DNA of 42,821 nt from Oscillospiraceae bacterium. GTDB lineage: Bacteria > Bacillota > Clostridia > Oscillospirales > Ruminococcaceae. Of the stretch, positions 1-7,764 are shown in pieces (positions within the stretch are counted from its first letter, which is position 1; each line of letters opens with the position of its first letter). The position numbers and the translations under genes are program-made. The notes beneath the pieces were generated by a model. The model saw only the letters and a program-made list of their open reading frames with translations. It had not been told where the DNA came from and did no database searches. The stretch covers positions 1 to 42,821 of the forward strand of contig JAGAKZ010000043.1 in NCBI GenBank assembly GCA_017848115.1, written 5' to 3'.

Positions 1-181
1 ACTCTTTTCTTAGAATACTTAGCTTGCAAATTTTATTTTCGTGTCTTTTGCTTGACATCACTCAATAATTCATTGATGTTACTCTTTGAATCTTCAAGGG
101 TTTTATGTTAAAGTGCATTGTTCAATTTTCAAGATACTGTTATCATTCTTACTGTCTTTCGTTTGTCCTCTCGTCCGACAG
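1..181 (-). other. Leader of an rRNA operon that continues beyond the left edge
   Basis: Read on the minus strand, this stretch follows a consensus promoter and contains CTTGAAAATTGAACAATG, a string typical of rRNA operon leaders and spacers in low-GC Firmicutes. Directly after it, at 106-117, is TGCACTTTAACA, one mismatch from the rRNA antitermination boxA TGCTCTTTAACA. No 16S sequence has begun by position 1, so the rRNA gene itself would lie outside the window. It could instead be the spacer before a 23S gene, but the strong promoter immediately upstream favours a leader. Confidence 0.6.
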
Positions 182-262
182 CTTTTATATTCTAACATAT
201 ATTTTTTTGTTTGTCAACACTTTTTTCGAATTTTTTTTATTTTTTTTTCGATTTTTTTTAAT
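182..262 (-). promoter_or_regulatory. Strong rRNA-type promoter with A-tract UP element
   Basis: On the minus strand, TTGACA (212-217) is followed by a 17-bp spacer and TAGAAT (189-194). The 45 bp upstream of the -35 (218-262) are phased A-tracts on the minus strand, as in UP elements of stable-RNA promoters. The start point would be near 182, leading into the boxA-bearing leader. Confidence 0.75.
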
Positions 263-453
263 GTGTGAGTGACTGTATTAATAATAACATATTCGTCCTA
301 ATATTTCAAGAACAATCTATGTAAATTCACAAGTTCTATATAATTAACAAAGTGAAGAGTCATTCATTGACATATGTGACAACACTATCTCCTTCTCATT
401 TATCTTATATAATATCCGATTTATTTGAGCTAAAACGCTGTGAATTTATTCCA

Positions 454-482
454 TTGAAATATAAATTGTTTTTTATTATAAT
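454..482 (+). promoter_or_regulatory. Promoter of the C39-like peptidase gene
   Basis: TTGAAA (454-459), a 17-bp spacer and TATAAT (477-482) place a start point near 489. That lies almost on an upstream in-frame GTG at 490, so translation is more likely to begin at the TTG at 517, which has its own ribosome binding site. Confidence 0.65.
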
Positions 483-516
483 ATGTTAAGTGATTACTTT
501 TAAAGGAGTTGCAGAT

Positions 517-1425
517 TTGAAACAAAAAAAACGAAGAAGACGAAAAAATGTTACGCAACAAAATAAAATAAATCGAAAACCTAAAAGGCGCATATCTGTT
601 CCACGTATCTCGGTAGCTGTGATATTACTTATATATCTGTCTAACTTTCTTATCGACGTTATAGGCAATATTGCTACTGCTCTTACTTCAGACAACAAGA
701 ATGAAAAAAATAAAATTCCCAAAACAACACTTGTCAGCATTCAGGAATACACTGCGCCACCTGAATATTTTATCGAATACAATGAAAGTAAAAAAGCAAC
801 AGCGCCCCAGATCACTACTACACCACTCCCGTCTGCATCATATGATTCAAATTCTATAAAAGTGGCATACATATATCAGGAACCTGAGCTACCGACCGGG
901 TGTGAGATAACGTCTTTAACAATGCTTCTTAACTTTCTTGGATATGATGTCGATAAAACAACGCTGGCTGATGACTATCTTACCATGGACTATACTGCCA
1001 GTGTAGGATTTGATAAAGCATTTATAGGAAATCCGCGATGGGACGGAGGTTATGGATGCTTTGCTCCTGTTATTGCAGAAACCGCTCAGAAATATCTTAA
1101 TGATCAGAACAGCAGTTATACTGCAAAAAATATTTCCGGAACTGATTTTGAAAAGTTATACAGTTATATAGATCAAGGTAAACCTGTAATAGTCTGGAAC
1201 AGTATGTATCAACTTGATGTTGAAAAATATTTCTGCTATTATGATGAAAATAAGACACCTGTTTACTGGTATGCAAATGAGCACTGTGTACTTCTTACCG
1301 GATACGATAAAACCGAAAATACAGTTACTGTAGCCGATCCGCTGTCAGGTCTTATGAAATACAATACTGACAGATTTAAATATCTTTATGATACACTTGA
1401 AAAACAAGCAGTTATAATAGAATAA
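517..1425 (+). CDS. Membrane-anchored C39-like cysteine peptidase
   Basis: A 302-residue protein of the peptidase C39_2 (papain-like) type. A very basic N-terminus (KKRRRRK) precedes one hydrophobic segment at about residues 28-52, consistent with an N-in signal anchor and an extracellular catalytic domain. After a Thr/Pro-rich linker comes the domain: PTGCEITS with the likely nucleophile Cys near 129, then NEHCVLLTGYD with His near 256 and VADPLSG with Asp near 274. The TTG start at 517 is chosen because AAAGGAG (502-508) sits 8 nt before it; the in-frame GTG at 490 lies at the transcription start. It is a single-gene unit with its own promoter and terminator. The substrate is unknown; bacterial relatives include surface peptidases and bacteriocin-leader proteases, but no ABC transporter is adjacent. 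Confidence 0.8.
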   Translation: MKQKKRRRRKNVTQQNKINRKPKRRISVPRISVAVILLIYLSNFLIDVIGNIATALTSDNKNEKNKIPKTTLVSIQEYTAPPEYFIEYNESKKATAPQITTTPLPSASYDSNSIKVAYIYQEPELPTGCEITSLTMLLNFLGYDVDKTTLADDYLTMDYTASVGFDKAFIGNPRWDGGYGCFAPVIAETAQKYLNDQNSSYTAKNISGTDFEKLYSYIDQGKPVIVWNSMYQLDVEKYFCYYDENKTPVYWYANEHCVLLTGYDKTENTVTVADPLSGLMKYNTDRFKYLYDTLEKQAVIIE

Positions 1426-1428
1426 ATT

Positions 1429-1466
1429 TACAGCTCTCCCTGATATCAGAGAGAGCTGTTTTATTA
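1429..1466 (+). terminator. Intrinsic terminator after the C39-like gene
   Basis: ACAGCTCTC and GAGAGCTGT form a GC-containing stem around a short loop (about 1430-1459), followed by TTTTATTAT. It lies between two convergent genes and may also help end the minus-strand gene whose stop is at 1475. Confidence 0.8.
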
Positions 1467-1474
1467 TATATTTA

Positions 1475-4000
1475 TTACGCTGTTACTATACGGCTTGCGT
1501 CCTGCAATTTAAGTTTTATAACCGCTTCTTCACGCATTTTGTACTTGAGTATTTTTCCAGCCGCATTCATCGGAAACTCTGTTACAAAATCAATATACTT
1601 AGGCACTTTGTGCTTTGCCATATTTTCTTTTACAAATTCCGTTATTTCTTCTGCTAAAGCTGTAACGCCTTCTTTAAGAATTATACATGCCATGATCTCC
1701 TCACCGTATTGTTTGTCAGGAACTCCGATAACCTGTACATCTTTTACTTTTGGATGAGTATATATAAATTCTTCTATTTCTTTAGGATATATATTTTCTC
1801 CGCCACGTATTATCATATCTTTTATACGTCCGGTTATCTTATAATATCCTTCCGGTGTTCTTCTGGCAAGATCGCCTGTGTGAAGCCAGCCGTCATCATC
1901 TATTGCCGCTGCAGTAGCCTCGGGCATTTTATAATAGCCTTTCATTATGTTATATCCCCTTGCTACAAACTCGCCATCTGTATTGTCAGGGAGTTCTTCA
2001 TTTGTTTCGGGATCAACTATTTTACATTCTACTCCGTATAAAGCCTGTCCGACAGTATTTACACGCATCTCTATTGAGTCATCGGTCTTACTCATTGTAC
2101 AACCCGGACTTGCCTCTGTCTGACCGTATGTTATACATATCTCTTTCATATTCATCTTGTCAACAACATCCTGCATTACTTTTACAGGACACGGACTTCC
2201 TGCCATTATACCTGTGCGGATATGTGAGAAATCAGTCTTGTCAAAATCTTCGTGTCCGAGCATTGCAATAAACATGGTAGGTACACCATGAAAAGCCGTT
2301 ATTTTTTCGCTGTTTATGCACGAAAGAGATTTTCGTGGTGAAAATGCAGTTATAGGGCACATAGTAGAACCATGCGTCATACACGCTGTCATAGCAAGTA
2401 CCATACCAAAACAATGGAACATAGGAACATGTATCATCATTTTATCGGCTGTGGAAAGGTCCATACAATCACCTATAGCCTTTCCGTTGTTTACAACATT
2501 GTAGTGTGTGAGCATAACGCCCTTCGGGAAGCCTGTTGTTCCTGAAGTATACTGCATATTGCATACGTCATCACATTCTATTTTGCTTCGGCGACGTTCT
2601 ACTTCCGATACAGGTACACCAAGCGCCAGATTAAGCGACTGCTCCCATGTGTAACAACCATCGATTTTTGTTCCTATAGTTATTATATTTTTAAGATAAG
2701 GAAGTTTTTCGCAATTTAACTCTCCCGGAGAACACTCTTTTAATTCAGGACAGAGTTTTTCTATTATCTCAACATAACTTGTGCCCTTATAGCCGTCCAT
2801 CATTATAAGAGTATGGGTATCTGACTGTTTAAGAAGATATTCCATCTCAAATGTTTTGTATGCGGTATTTACAGTTACAAGCACTGCCCCGATCTTTGTA
2901 GTTGCCCAGAAAGCTATATACCATTGAGGGATATTTGTAGCCCATATCGCCACGTTATCGCCTTTTTTTACGCCGATAGCAATAAGCGCTCTTGCAAACA
3001 TATCCACGTCATCACGAAATTCCGGATATGTTCTTGTATAATCAAGTTCGGTATATCTGAACGCATACTGATTTGGAAACTCAGCACACACTCTGTCAAG
3101 GACATCGGGGAATGTTGAAGAGATCAGTCTGTTTTTGCGCCAGATATATTCACCTGTATTTGATTTATTTCTTGGCAGTGACTGAAATTTATTTGTTTTA
3201 AATCTCTTTGCATACTCTGCAAAATGCGGAAAAACTATACCTATATCAGAAATAGCATCCTCGAAACACCCCGGAACCCATTCAAATGAAATATATCCTC
3301 CGTATCTCATTCCCGCAAGTTCCTCGAAAACATCATCAAGAGGCAGGTCACCATTTCCCATCATACGATACTCAGGTGTTCCGTCTATCATTACACTGTC
3401 TTTTACATGAAGGTATTTTATATATTCGCCAAGATTGTCTACTGTATTTTCAGGAGATTCGTTAAAATATCTGTAGGTATGATGTATATCCCACAAAGCC
3501 GCAACACATGGAGAATTTACTTTATCAAGGAGCTTTTTCAGACGCTTTGTGTCTGCATAAACACCATTTGTCTCAACCAGCAGTGTGACATTTTTCTCAT
3601 CAGCATAAACTGCAAGTTCCGAAAGACGATCGGCTACATATTCATCATCTGTTTCTCCGTCGGGAGCTGATTTTAAATCTCCGAGAACTCTGACATAGGT
3701 CGAGCCAAGCTTCTGAGCAAGATCTATATATCTTAGTATTTCTTCTTTGTTTTCCTTTTCATGTTCTTTAATCTTCAGACAACACCCGGAAGAAAGACAT
3801 GGTATCTGAATATTAAGTTCTCTGAGTTTTGAGATCGTTCTGTTTATCTGATTTGCGGAAAATGCACGTGACAGATTTGCACCCATATCATATCCCATAC
3901 CTCTTAATTCTATACCATCAAACCCCAAATCTTTAGCCATTGTATATATATCTGTCCAGCTGAAATCTGAACAGGCTAAAGTAGAAAAAGCTATTTTCAT
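1475..4000 (-). CDS. TIM-barrel isomerase-like domain fused to acyl-CoA synthetase
   Basis: An 841-residue two-domain fusion. Residues about 1-270 resemble the xylose isomerase-like TIM-barrel family (sugar phosphate isomerase/epimerase, AP endonuclease 2 superfamily), with LGFDGIELRG, LLVETNG, ALWDIHH, YLHVKDS and YISFEW supplying the usual Glu/Asp/His metal ligands. Residues about 285-835 are a complete ANL-superfamily AMP-binding enzyme: P-loop YTSGTTGFPKG, YGQTEASPG, TGDLARRTPEGYYKITGR, and the C-terminal lysine region NAAGKILKYKMRE. The second half should activate a carboxylic acid to an acyl-CoA via an acyl-AMP; the substrate is unknown. The start is set at the second ATG (4000) because GGAGG lies 8 nt before it, whereas the first ATG (4006) is only 2 nt away from it. 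The gene stands alone with its own promoter. Confidence 0.88.
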   Translation of the reverse strand: MKIAFSTLACSDFSWTDIYTMAKDLGFDGIELRGMGYDMGANLSRAFSANQINRTISKLRELNIQIPCLSSGCCLKIKEHEKENKEEILRYIDLAQKLGSTYVRVLGDLKSAPDGETDDEYVADRLSELAVYADEKNVTLLVETNGVYADTKRLKKLLDKVNSPCVAALWDIHHTYRYFNESPENTVDNLGEYIKYLHVKDSVMIDGTPEYRMMGNGDLPLDDVFEELAGMRYGGYISFEWVPGCFEDAISDIGIVFPHFAEYAKRFKTNKFQSLPRNKSNTGEYIWRKNRLISSTFPDVLDRVCAEFPNQYAFRYTELDYTRTYPEFRDDVDMFARALIAIGVKKGDNVAIWATNIPQWYIAFWATTKIGAVLVTVNTAYKTFEMEYLLKQSDTHTLIMMDGYKGTSYVEIIEKLCPELKECSPGELNCEKLPYLKNIITIGTKIDGCYTWEQSLNLALGVPVSEVERRRSKIECDDVCNMQYTSGTTGFPKGVMLTHYNVVNNGKAIGDCMDLSTADKMMIHVPMFHCFGMVLAMTACMTHGSTMCPITAFSPRKSLSCINSEKITAFHGVPTMFIAMLGHEDFDKTDFSHIRTGIMAGSPCPVKVMQDVVDKMNMKEICITYGQTEASPGCTMSKTDDSIEMRVNTVGQALYGVECKIVDPETNEELPDNTDGEFVARGYNIMKGYYKMPEATAAAIDDDGWLHTGDLARRTPEGYYKITGRIKDMIIRGGENIYPKEIEEFIYTHPKVKDVQVIGVPDKQYGEEIMACIILKEGVTALAEEITEFVKENMAKHKVPKYIDFVTEFPMNAAGKILKYKMREEAVIKLKLQDASRIVTA

Positions 4001-4052
4001 ACACATTTCCTCCGTATCTTTTCTCTGGTCGGTAAAATATCCGATAGTTTTA

Positions 4053-4081
4053 ATTATAGCACATAAATAGCGTATTTACAA
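4053..4081 (-). promoter_or_regulatory. Promoter of the TIM-barrel/acyl-CoA synthetase gene
   Basis: On the minus strand, TTGTAA (4076-4081), 17 bp, TATAAT (4053-4058), with a TG one base before the -10 (extended -10). The start codon at 4000 lies about 45 nt downstream of the predicted start point. Confidence 0.65.
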
Positions 4082-4152
4082 TAAAAATTTAATACATTTC
4101 AAATCAAGTATCTTTAAGAAGTTTTTCAAATTCACTAATTTACAGAAAAATA

Positions 4153-4181
4153 TTGAAAAAACACTTGATACACGATATAAT
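4153..4181 (+). promoter_or_regulatory. Promoter of the pRiA4b ORF-3 family gene
   Basis: TTGAAA (4153-4158), a 17-bp spacer and TATAAT (4176-4181) point right. It is divergent from the minus-strand promoter at 4053-4081. Confidence 0.65.
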
Positions 4182-4283
4182 ATATATAGTAGAAAAACAA
4201 TAAATAATTAAAAATTAGCAAAGAGAAAATTTTTACAAAATTGCGTGATATGCGATATTATTATCAATAGATTGGAGTTTTTT

Positions 4284-5300
4284 ATGATACTAAATAAAGA
4301 AGACTCAGAGTTATTTTTTAAGCTATGGATTCCCCTTTTAGATTTTGTAAATACAGAATATCAGGTATGTACAGATTTTAAAATGCAACCTTACACTCAC
4401 GAACATTATGAGCAATCGCCACCAGATAAAATAAAGAAAATTTCTGATTATCTCTGGGAACATAAAAATATAATTGACGAATATCTGGAAAAATCGAAAT
4501 TACCTGCAGAACATCAGAATATTATTTCTGAATGGAAAAAAGCTGTGACTGACGTATTTATAGTAGAACGTCATTTGAAGAAAGGTTCTATACTTATCTC
4601 TACCCAAAACGAAGTTTATCAGGTATGTGGAATTACTTTAAGTTTTGAAGAAATCTTAAACATGCCATTACCTGTTTTATTGAAAACTACATTAATTCCA
4701 TTCAAGGGCGTTATTATTTATGATGGTCTGGCAAATGTTTCATCTGCTATTTTCGGAAGTGGATATAAATCATTTTTTAAAGATTTATACATGACCGCTA
4801 AACAAAACAAAAAAATACACCAAACTATGTCAGAACAGGAGAACTTGACAACTACCACTCAGAAACCCCAAAAAGCCAAAATTCAAAGTGATAACAAAAA
4901 TCACTTATCTTATGTTATAAGAGTCACACTATCCAAAAACTGTTATCGTGATATTCGTATATCTGCAAATGCTACACTTAATAACCTGGCAGGACAAATT
5001 ATTGATGCCTTCGACTTTTATTTTGAACATCTGTATTCGTTTTTTATGGATAACAGATGGTGGTCCGAAGCAGCCGAATATACTTCACCATTCAGCAGAA
5101 ATCCACCATATGCAAACAAGGTAAAACTCTCAAAATTTTCGCTGAGAAAATCACAACAATTCAAGTTCTTATATGATTACGGCGATGAATGGCGTTTTCA
5201 GTGTAAAGTGTTAGAAGTTCTTGAGGAAGAAACGAAAAAAGCTACTGTTGTTTTTTCACGAGGAGAAGCACCGGAGCAGTATCCTGATTACGATGAATAA
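4284..5300 (+). CDS. Plasmid pRiA4b ORF-3 family protein
   Basis: A 338-residue soluble protein. The C-terminal part (from about residue 205) matches the pRiA4b ORF-3 family (PF07929 type): YVIRVTLSKNCYRDIRI, an aromatic stretch including FFMDNRWW, then FKFLYDYGDEWRFQCKVLE and the ending GEAPEQYPDYDE. The N-terminal 190 residues are not recognised. Members are often carried by mobile elements and have no firm biochemical role. The ATG at 4284 has TTGGAG 6 nt upstream; an upstream in-frame start at 4245 lacks a good site. The reading frame stays open for 46 codons after the TAA at 5298-5300, so the 3' end may be a nonsense-shortened form. Confidence 0.75.
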   Translation: MILNKEDSELFFKLWIPLLDFVNTEYQVCTDFKMQPYTHEHYEQSPPDKIKKISDYLWEHKNIIDEYLEKSKLPAEHQNIISEWKKAVTDVFIVERHLKKGSILISTQNEVYQVCGITLSFEEILNMPLPVLLKTTLIPFKGVIIYDGLANVSSAIFGSGYKSFFKDLYMTAKQNKKIHQTMSEQENLTTTTQKPQKAKIQSDNKNHLSYVIRVTLSKNCYRDIRISANATLNNLAGQIIDAFDFYFEHLYSFFMDNRWWSEAAEYTSPFSRNPPYANKVKLSKFSLRKSQQFKFLYDYGDEWRFQCKVLEVLEEETKKATVVFSRGEAPEQYPDYDE

Positions 5301-5418
5301 TTCTTAAAAAAATTCTGGGATAATTACAGATCACTTTTTAACTTTTTTGATGACTGGGTAGTTGTTACAGAATCTGATAATAAACTGAACTTTATAGTTC
5401 GTAAAAAAGAAGAAAAAC

Positions 5419-5997
5419 ATGTGGATACAGGTCAGAAGTGAAGATGACTTCAGGGACAGGACTTTGTTTTACTGGGCTAAGCTTTATACCTCGGAGCTAA
5501 AAAAGGGCGAAATATATGGTAATCTCAAAAAAACGATAACTATAAATATTGTAAACTTCAATTTATTTGAATGTGAGGATTACCATAGTGAAGTTGTCAC
5601 AGCAGTAAAGGACAGAGATGAGATTTTCTCTGACAAATTCAGTGTTCATTTCTTTGAGCTTCAGAAAGTTAATAAAAAAGTTGATCCTGATAACCGCAGA
5701 GAATTATGGATGCATTTTCTTAATGCCAACAGTGAGGAGGAATTTGAGATGTTAAAAGATACTAAAGTTCCTATTATGGAACGTGCCGTGAATGTTATAT
5801 ACGATCTTAGTGAAGATACGAGAGTTCGTGAGCTTGCACGTATGAGAGAAAAAGCACTTCATGATGAAGCATCGGCTTTGGCTAATGCGGAAAATAGAGG
5901 TAGAGTTGAAGGTAGAACTGAAGAACGCAACTTCTTGATATCAAAATGGAAAGCTCAGGGGATGACTGATGAGCAGATCATTGCACTTTTGAATTGA
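5419..5997 (+). pseudogene. Truncated Rpn/PD-(D/E)XK family gene
   Basis: This 192-codon frame matches the C-terminal two thirds of the intact Rpn-type protein at 6089-6940: RTLFYWAKLYTSEL, FFELQKVN, GRVEGRTEERNFLISK and MTDEQIIALLN all have counterparts. The first roughly 80 residues, with the catalytic Asp, are absent. The homology begins abruptly near 5420 where GTGGATACAG replaces the expected GTGGAAATACAG, so the Glu-x-Gln half-motif is also disrupted by an apparent 1-nt deletion. There is no ribosome binding site before the ATG at 5419. It is therefore probably a relic of a second Rpn copy joined to the end of the upstream gene. A short remnant tail in another frame (LSDEQINKIL, 5994-6065) follows the stop. 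Confidence 0.7.
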
Positions 5998-6088
5998 AAA
6001 CAGACGATATCAGCTATTTATCCGATGAACAGATAAATAAAATATTAAAATATATGAATGAATAAAGAGTATACAGGAGGCTCAATTT

Positions 6089-6940
6089 ATGTCAAGAGAA
6101 ATTATATCTGCAAAAATAGATGTCGTTTTCAAAGAATTGTTTATAAGAAAAAGTAGTTTGCTTAAACACTTTATTTCTGATACGCTTGATATCCCATTTG
6201 AAAACATACTCAATATCACTTTGACAAATCCCGAAATACCGGCTGATTATGCTGACGGTAAACTTGTTCGACTTGATCTGAGTGTACGGCTTAAAAGTCC
6301 GGATAATACGGAATCCCTTATAAATGTGGAAATGCAGATAAATTATCAGAGTTACTTTATGAAGAGAACTTTATTTTACTGGTCTAAGCTCTATACTTCT
6401 GAACTTGAAAGCGGTGAAACATACAGTAAATTAAAGAAAACTATATGTATAAATATTCTTGACTTTAATATTACAAATAAACAAAACTACCATACTGAAA
6501 TTATTGCTGCAGATAAAGATACGGGCAAGCAGTTTACAGACCTTATGAGTATACATTTTTTTGAACTCAGAAAAGTTAATGATATTCTTGATGTAAACGA
6601 TAAAAAATCATTGTGGATGCATCTTATCAAAGCTGATACGGAGGAGGAACTTAATATGATTAAAAATACTAATATCCCTTCTATGGAACAGGCTGTTCAG
6701 GTTATTTTTGATATGAGTGCCGATACGGCTTTAAGAGAACGAGCAAGAATTCGTGAAAAAGCTATTCTTGATGAAATTTCTAATCTGGAAGGTGCGAGAG
6801 AAGAAGGTAGAGCTGAAGGTAGGGCTGAAGGTAGAGCTGAAGGTAGGGCTGAAGGTAGAACTGAAGAACGCAACTTCCTGATATCAAAATTGAAAGCTAA
6901 AGGCATGACCGATGAACAGATTAATGCACTTTTAAGTTAA
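6089..6940 (+). CDS. Rpn-family PD-(D/E)XK nuclease (recombination-promoting/transposase-like)
   Basis: A 283-residue protein of the Rpn/'PD-(D/E)XK nuclease family transposase' group, a family linked in E. coli to RecA-independent recombination and DNA cleavage. The N-terminus SAKIDVVFKELF is typical. The likely catalytic residues are Asp63 in KLVRLDLSV and Glu81/Gln83 in NVEMQ, followed by RTLFYWSKLYTSEL. Residues about 239-258 are five EGRx units encoded by a 12-bp tandem repeat, then TEERNFLISKLKAKGMTDEQINALLS, the usual family tail. AGGAGG lies about 8 nt before the ATG. It follows a truncated homologue. No inverted repeats of an insertion sequence are visible around it. Confidence 0.85.
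   Translation: MSREIISAKIDVVFKELFIRKSSLLKHFISDTLDIPFENILNITLTNPEIPADYADGKLVRLDLSVRLKSPDNTESLINVEMQINYQSYFMKRTLFYWSKLYTSELESGETYSKLKKTICINILDFNITNKQNYHTEIIAADKDTGKQFTDLMSIHFFELRKVNDILDVNDKKSLWMHLIKADTEEELNMIKNTNIPSMEQAVQVIFDMSADTALRERARIREKAILDEISNLEGAREEGRAEGRAEGRAEGRAEGRTEERNFLISKLKAKGMTDEQINALLS
6803..6862 (+). repeat. Five in-frame 12-bp tandem repeats encoding EGRA
   Basis: Unit GAAGGTAGRGCT occurs five times without interruption (6803, 6815, 6827, 6839, 6851), the last ending GAACT. Alternating A/G at one position suggests 24-bp duplications. The period is a multiple of 3, so copy-number changes keep the frame. The decayed copy upstream has only about two such units. Confidence 0.95.
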
Positions 6941-6947
6941 ATAAAAA

Positions 6948-6995
6948 ATACAGGCGTATCATCGGAAATGATGATTTAACGCCTGTATTTTTTTA
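6948..6995. terminator. Bidirectional intrinsic terminator
   Basis: AATACAGGCGT (from 6948) pairs with ACGCCTGTATT (6979-6989), with a second inner pairing ATCATC/GATGAT, and is followed by TTTTTTATTT. On the minus strand the same stem is followed by TTTTTTATTT as well, so it can end both the Rpn gene and the leftward polysaccharide locus. Confidence 0.9.
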
Positions 6996-7113
6996 TTTAA
7001 GAAATTTATTGAATGAACTCCAATGTCATTTGTCATATTTACAGAATTCTTTCAATTGAAACATTTATTGCTTCTTATACAATTTCGAAAGTTAATTTTC
7101 CTCTCCTGCAAAT

Positions 7114-7764
7114 TTAAAATATTATCTTTTTTATACTTTCTGCATCATCACACACTGCAATGTTTTTGTAACTGCTAGCTTGCTCATGATTTTTAAAGCC
7201 GAAACCATATGTAACAGCTATAAAATCTATACCTGATTCATATGCACCAATCGCATCATACTCACTGTCGCCAATAAGCAAGGCTTCTTCTCTTGAAACA
7301 TTAAATTTTTCAATACAATAATCAAGTAACTGTGATTTAGTTTTTGGTGTGTTAATATCATTTCCTGCTATAATATCAAATTTATCTTCTAAGCCAAGAT
7401 TTTCAAATATCTTGATTGCTGTTGACTGTGCTTTTAGTGTAGCAATTGCAATATAGATATTTGATTTTCTCAATAGATCACATAACTCTATTATTCCAGG
7501 GTAAATTGTGAGTTCCTTATATCCGTTTTCCATAGCATATTCTTTATGATAGGAAACAGCTTTTTTTAACTCACTTCCTGTTAGCCCGAAATTTCGATTA
7601 TATGATTCTTCCATCGGCGGTCCAACGTGAGAAAGCATTGCTTCATAAGATATCTGAGGCAGATTCATCATTTTCTGAGTATATCGGATGCAATTAAGTA
7701 TTCCGGGTGAAGTGTCGGCAATAGTGCCATCAAGATCAAAGATTACAAGTTTATACTTACTCAT
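7114..7764 (-). CDS. HAD-superfamily phosphatase, phosphoglycolate phosphatase-like
   Basis: A 216-residue HAD subfamily IA hydrolase. Motif I is FDLDGTIAD near the N-terminus, with a helical cap after it; motif II is the Thr in IAIATLKAQ, the Lys in TPKTKSQ serves motif III, and motif IV is LIGDSEYDAIGA. It is the last gene of the locus. Its ATG (7764) overlaps the stop of the aldolase-fusion gene, so the two are probably translationally coupled. In this setting a role in dephosphorylating the sugar acid or aldehyde precursor of the neighbouring KdsB-like pathway is plausible, by analogy with KdsC or NeuB-pathway phosphatases, but this is inference; it could equally be a general sugar-phosphate phosphatase. 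Start chosen by AAGGAAG about 7 nt upstream rather than the upstream ATG inside the neighbour. Confidence 0.85.
   Translation of the reverse strand: MSKYKLVIFDLDGTIADTSPGILNCIRYTQKMMNLPQISYEAMLSHVGPPMEESYNRNFGLTGSELKKAVSYHKEYAMENGYKELTIYPGIIELCDLLRKSNIYIAIATLKAQSTAIKIFENLGLEDKFDIIAGNDINTPKTKSQLLDYCIEKFNVSREEALLIGDSEYDAIGAYESGIDFIAVTYGFGFKNHEQASSYKNIAVCDDAESIKKIIF

Noticed and set aside
86-268. Phe-rich 60-codon plus-strand ORF at the left edge
   Set aside because: It lies opposite the rRNA promoter and leader; its composition comes from the A/T tracts of the UP element.
490-516. GTG at 490 as start of the C39-like gene
   Set aside because: It falls at the predicted transcription start and lacks a ribosome binding site, while the TTG at 517 has AAAGGAG at good spacing.
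6803-6862. Tandem repeats as a CRISPR array
   Set aside because: Units are 12 bp, contiguous, with no spacers, and are in frame within the Rpn coding sequence.
6697-6906. Minus-strand ORF rich in SALP repeats
   Set aside because: It is the complement of the EGRA-encoding tandem repeat; no start signals.
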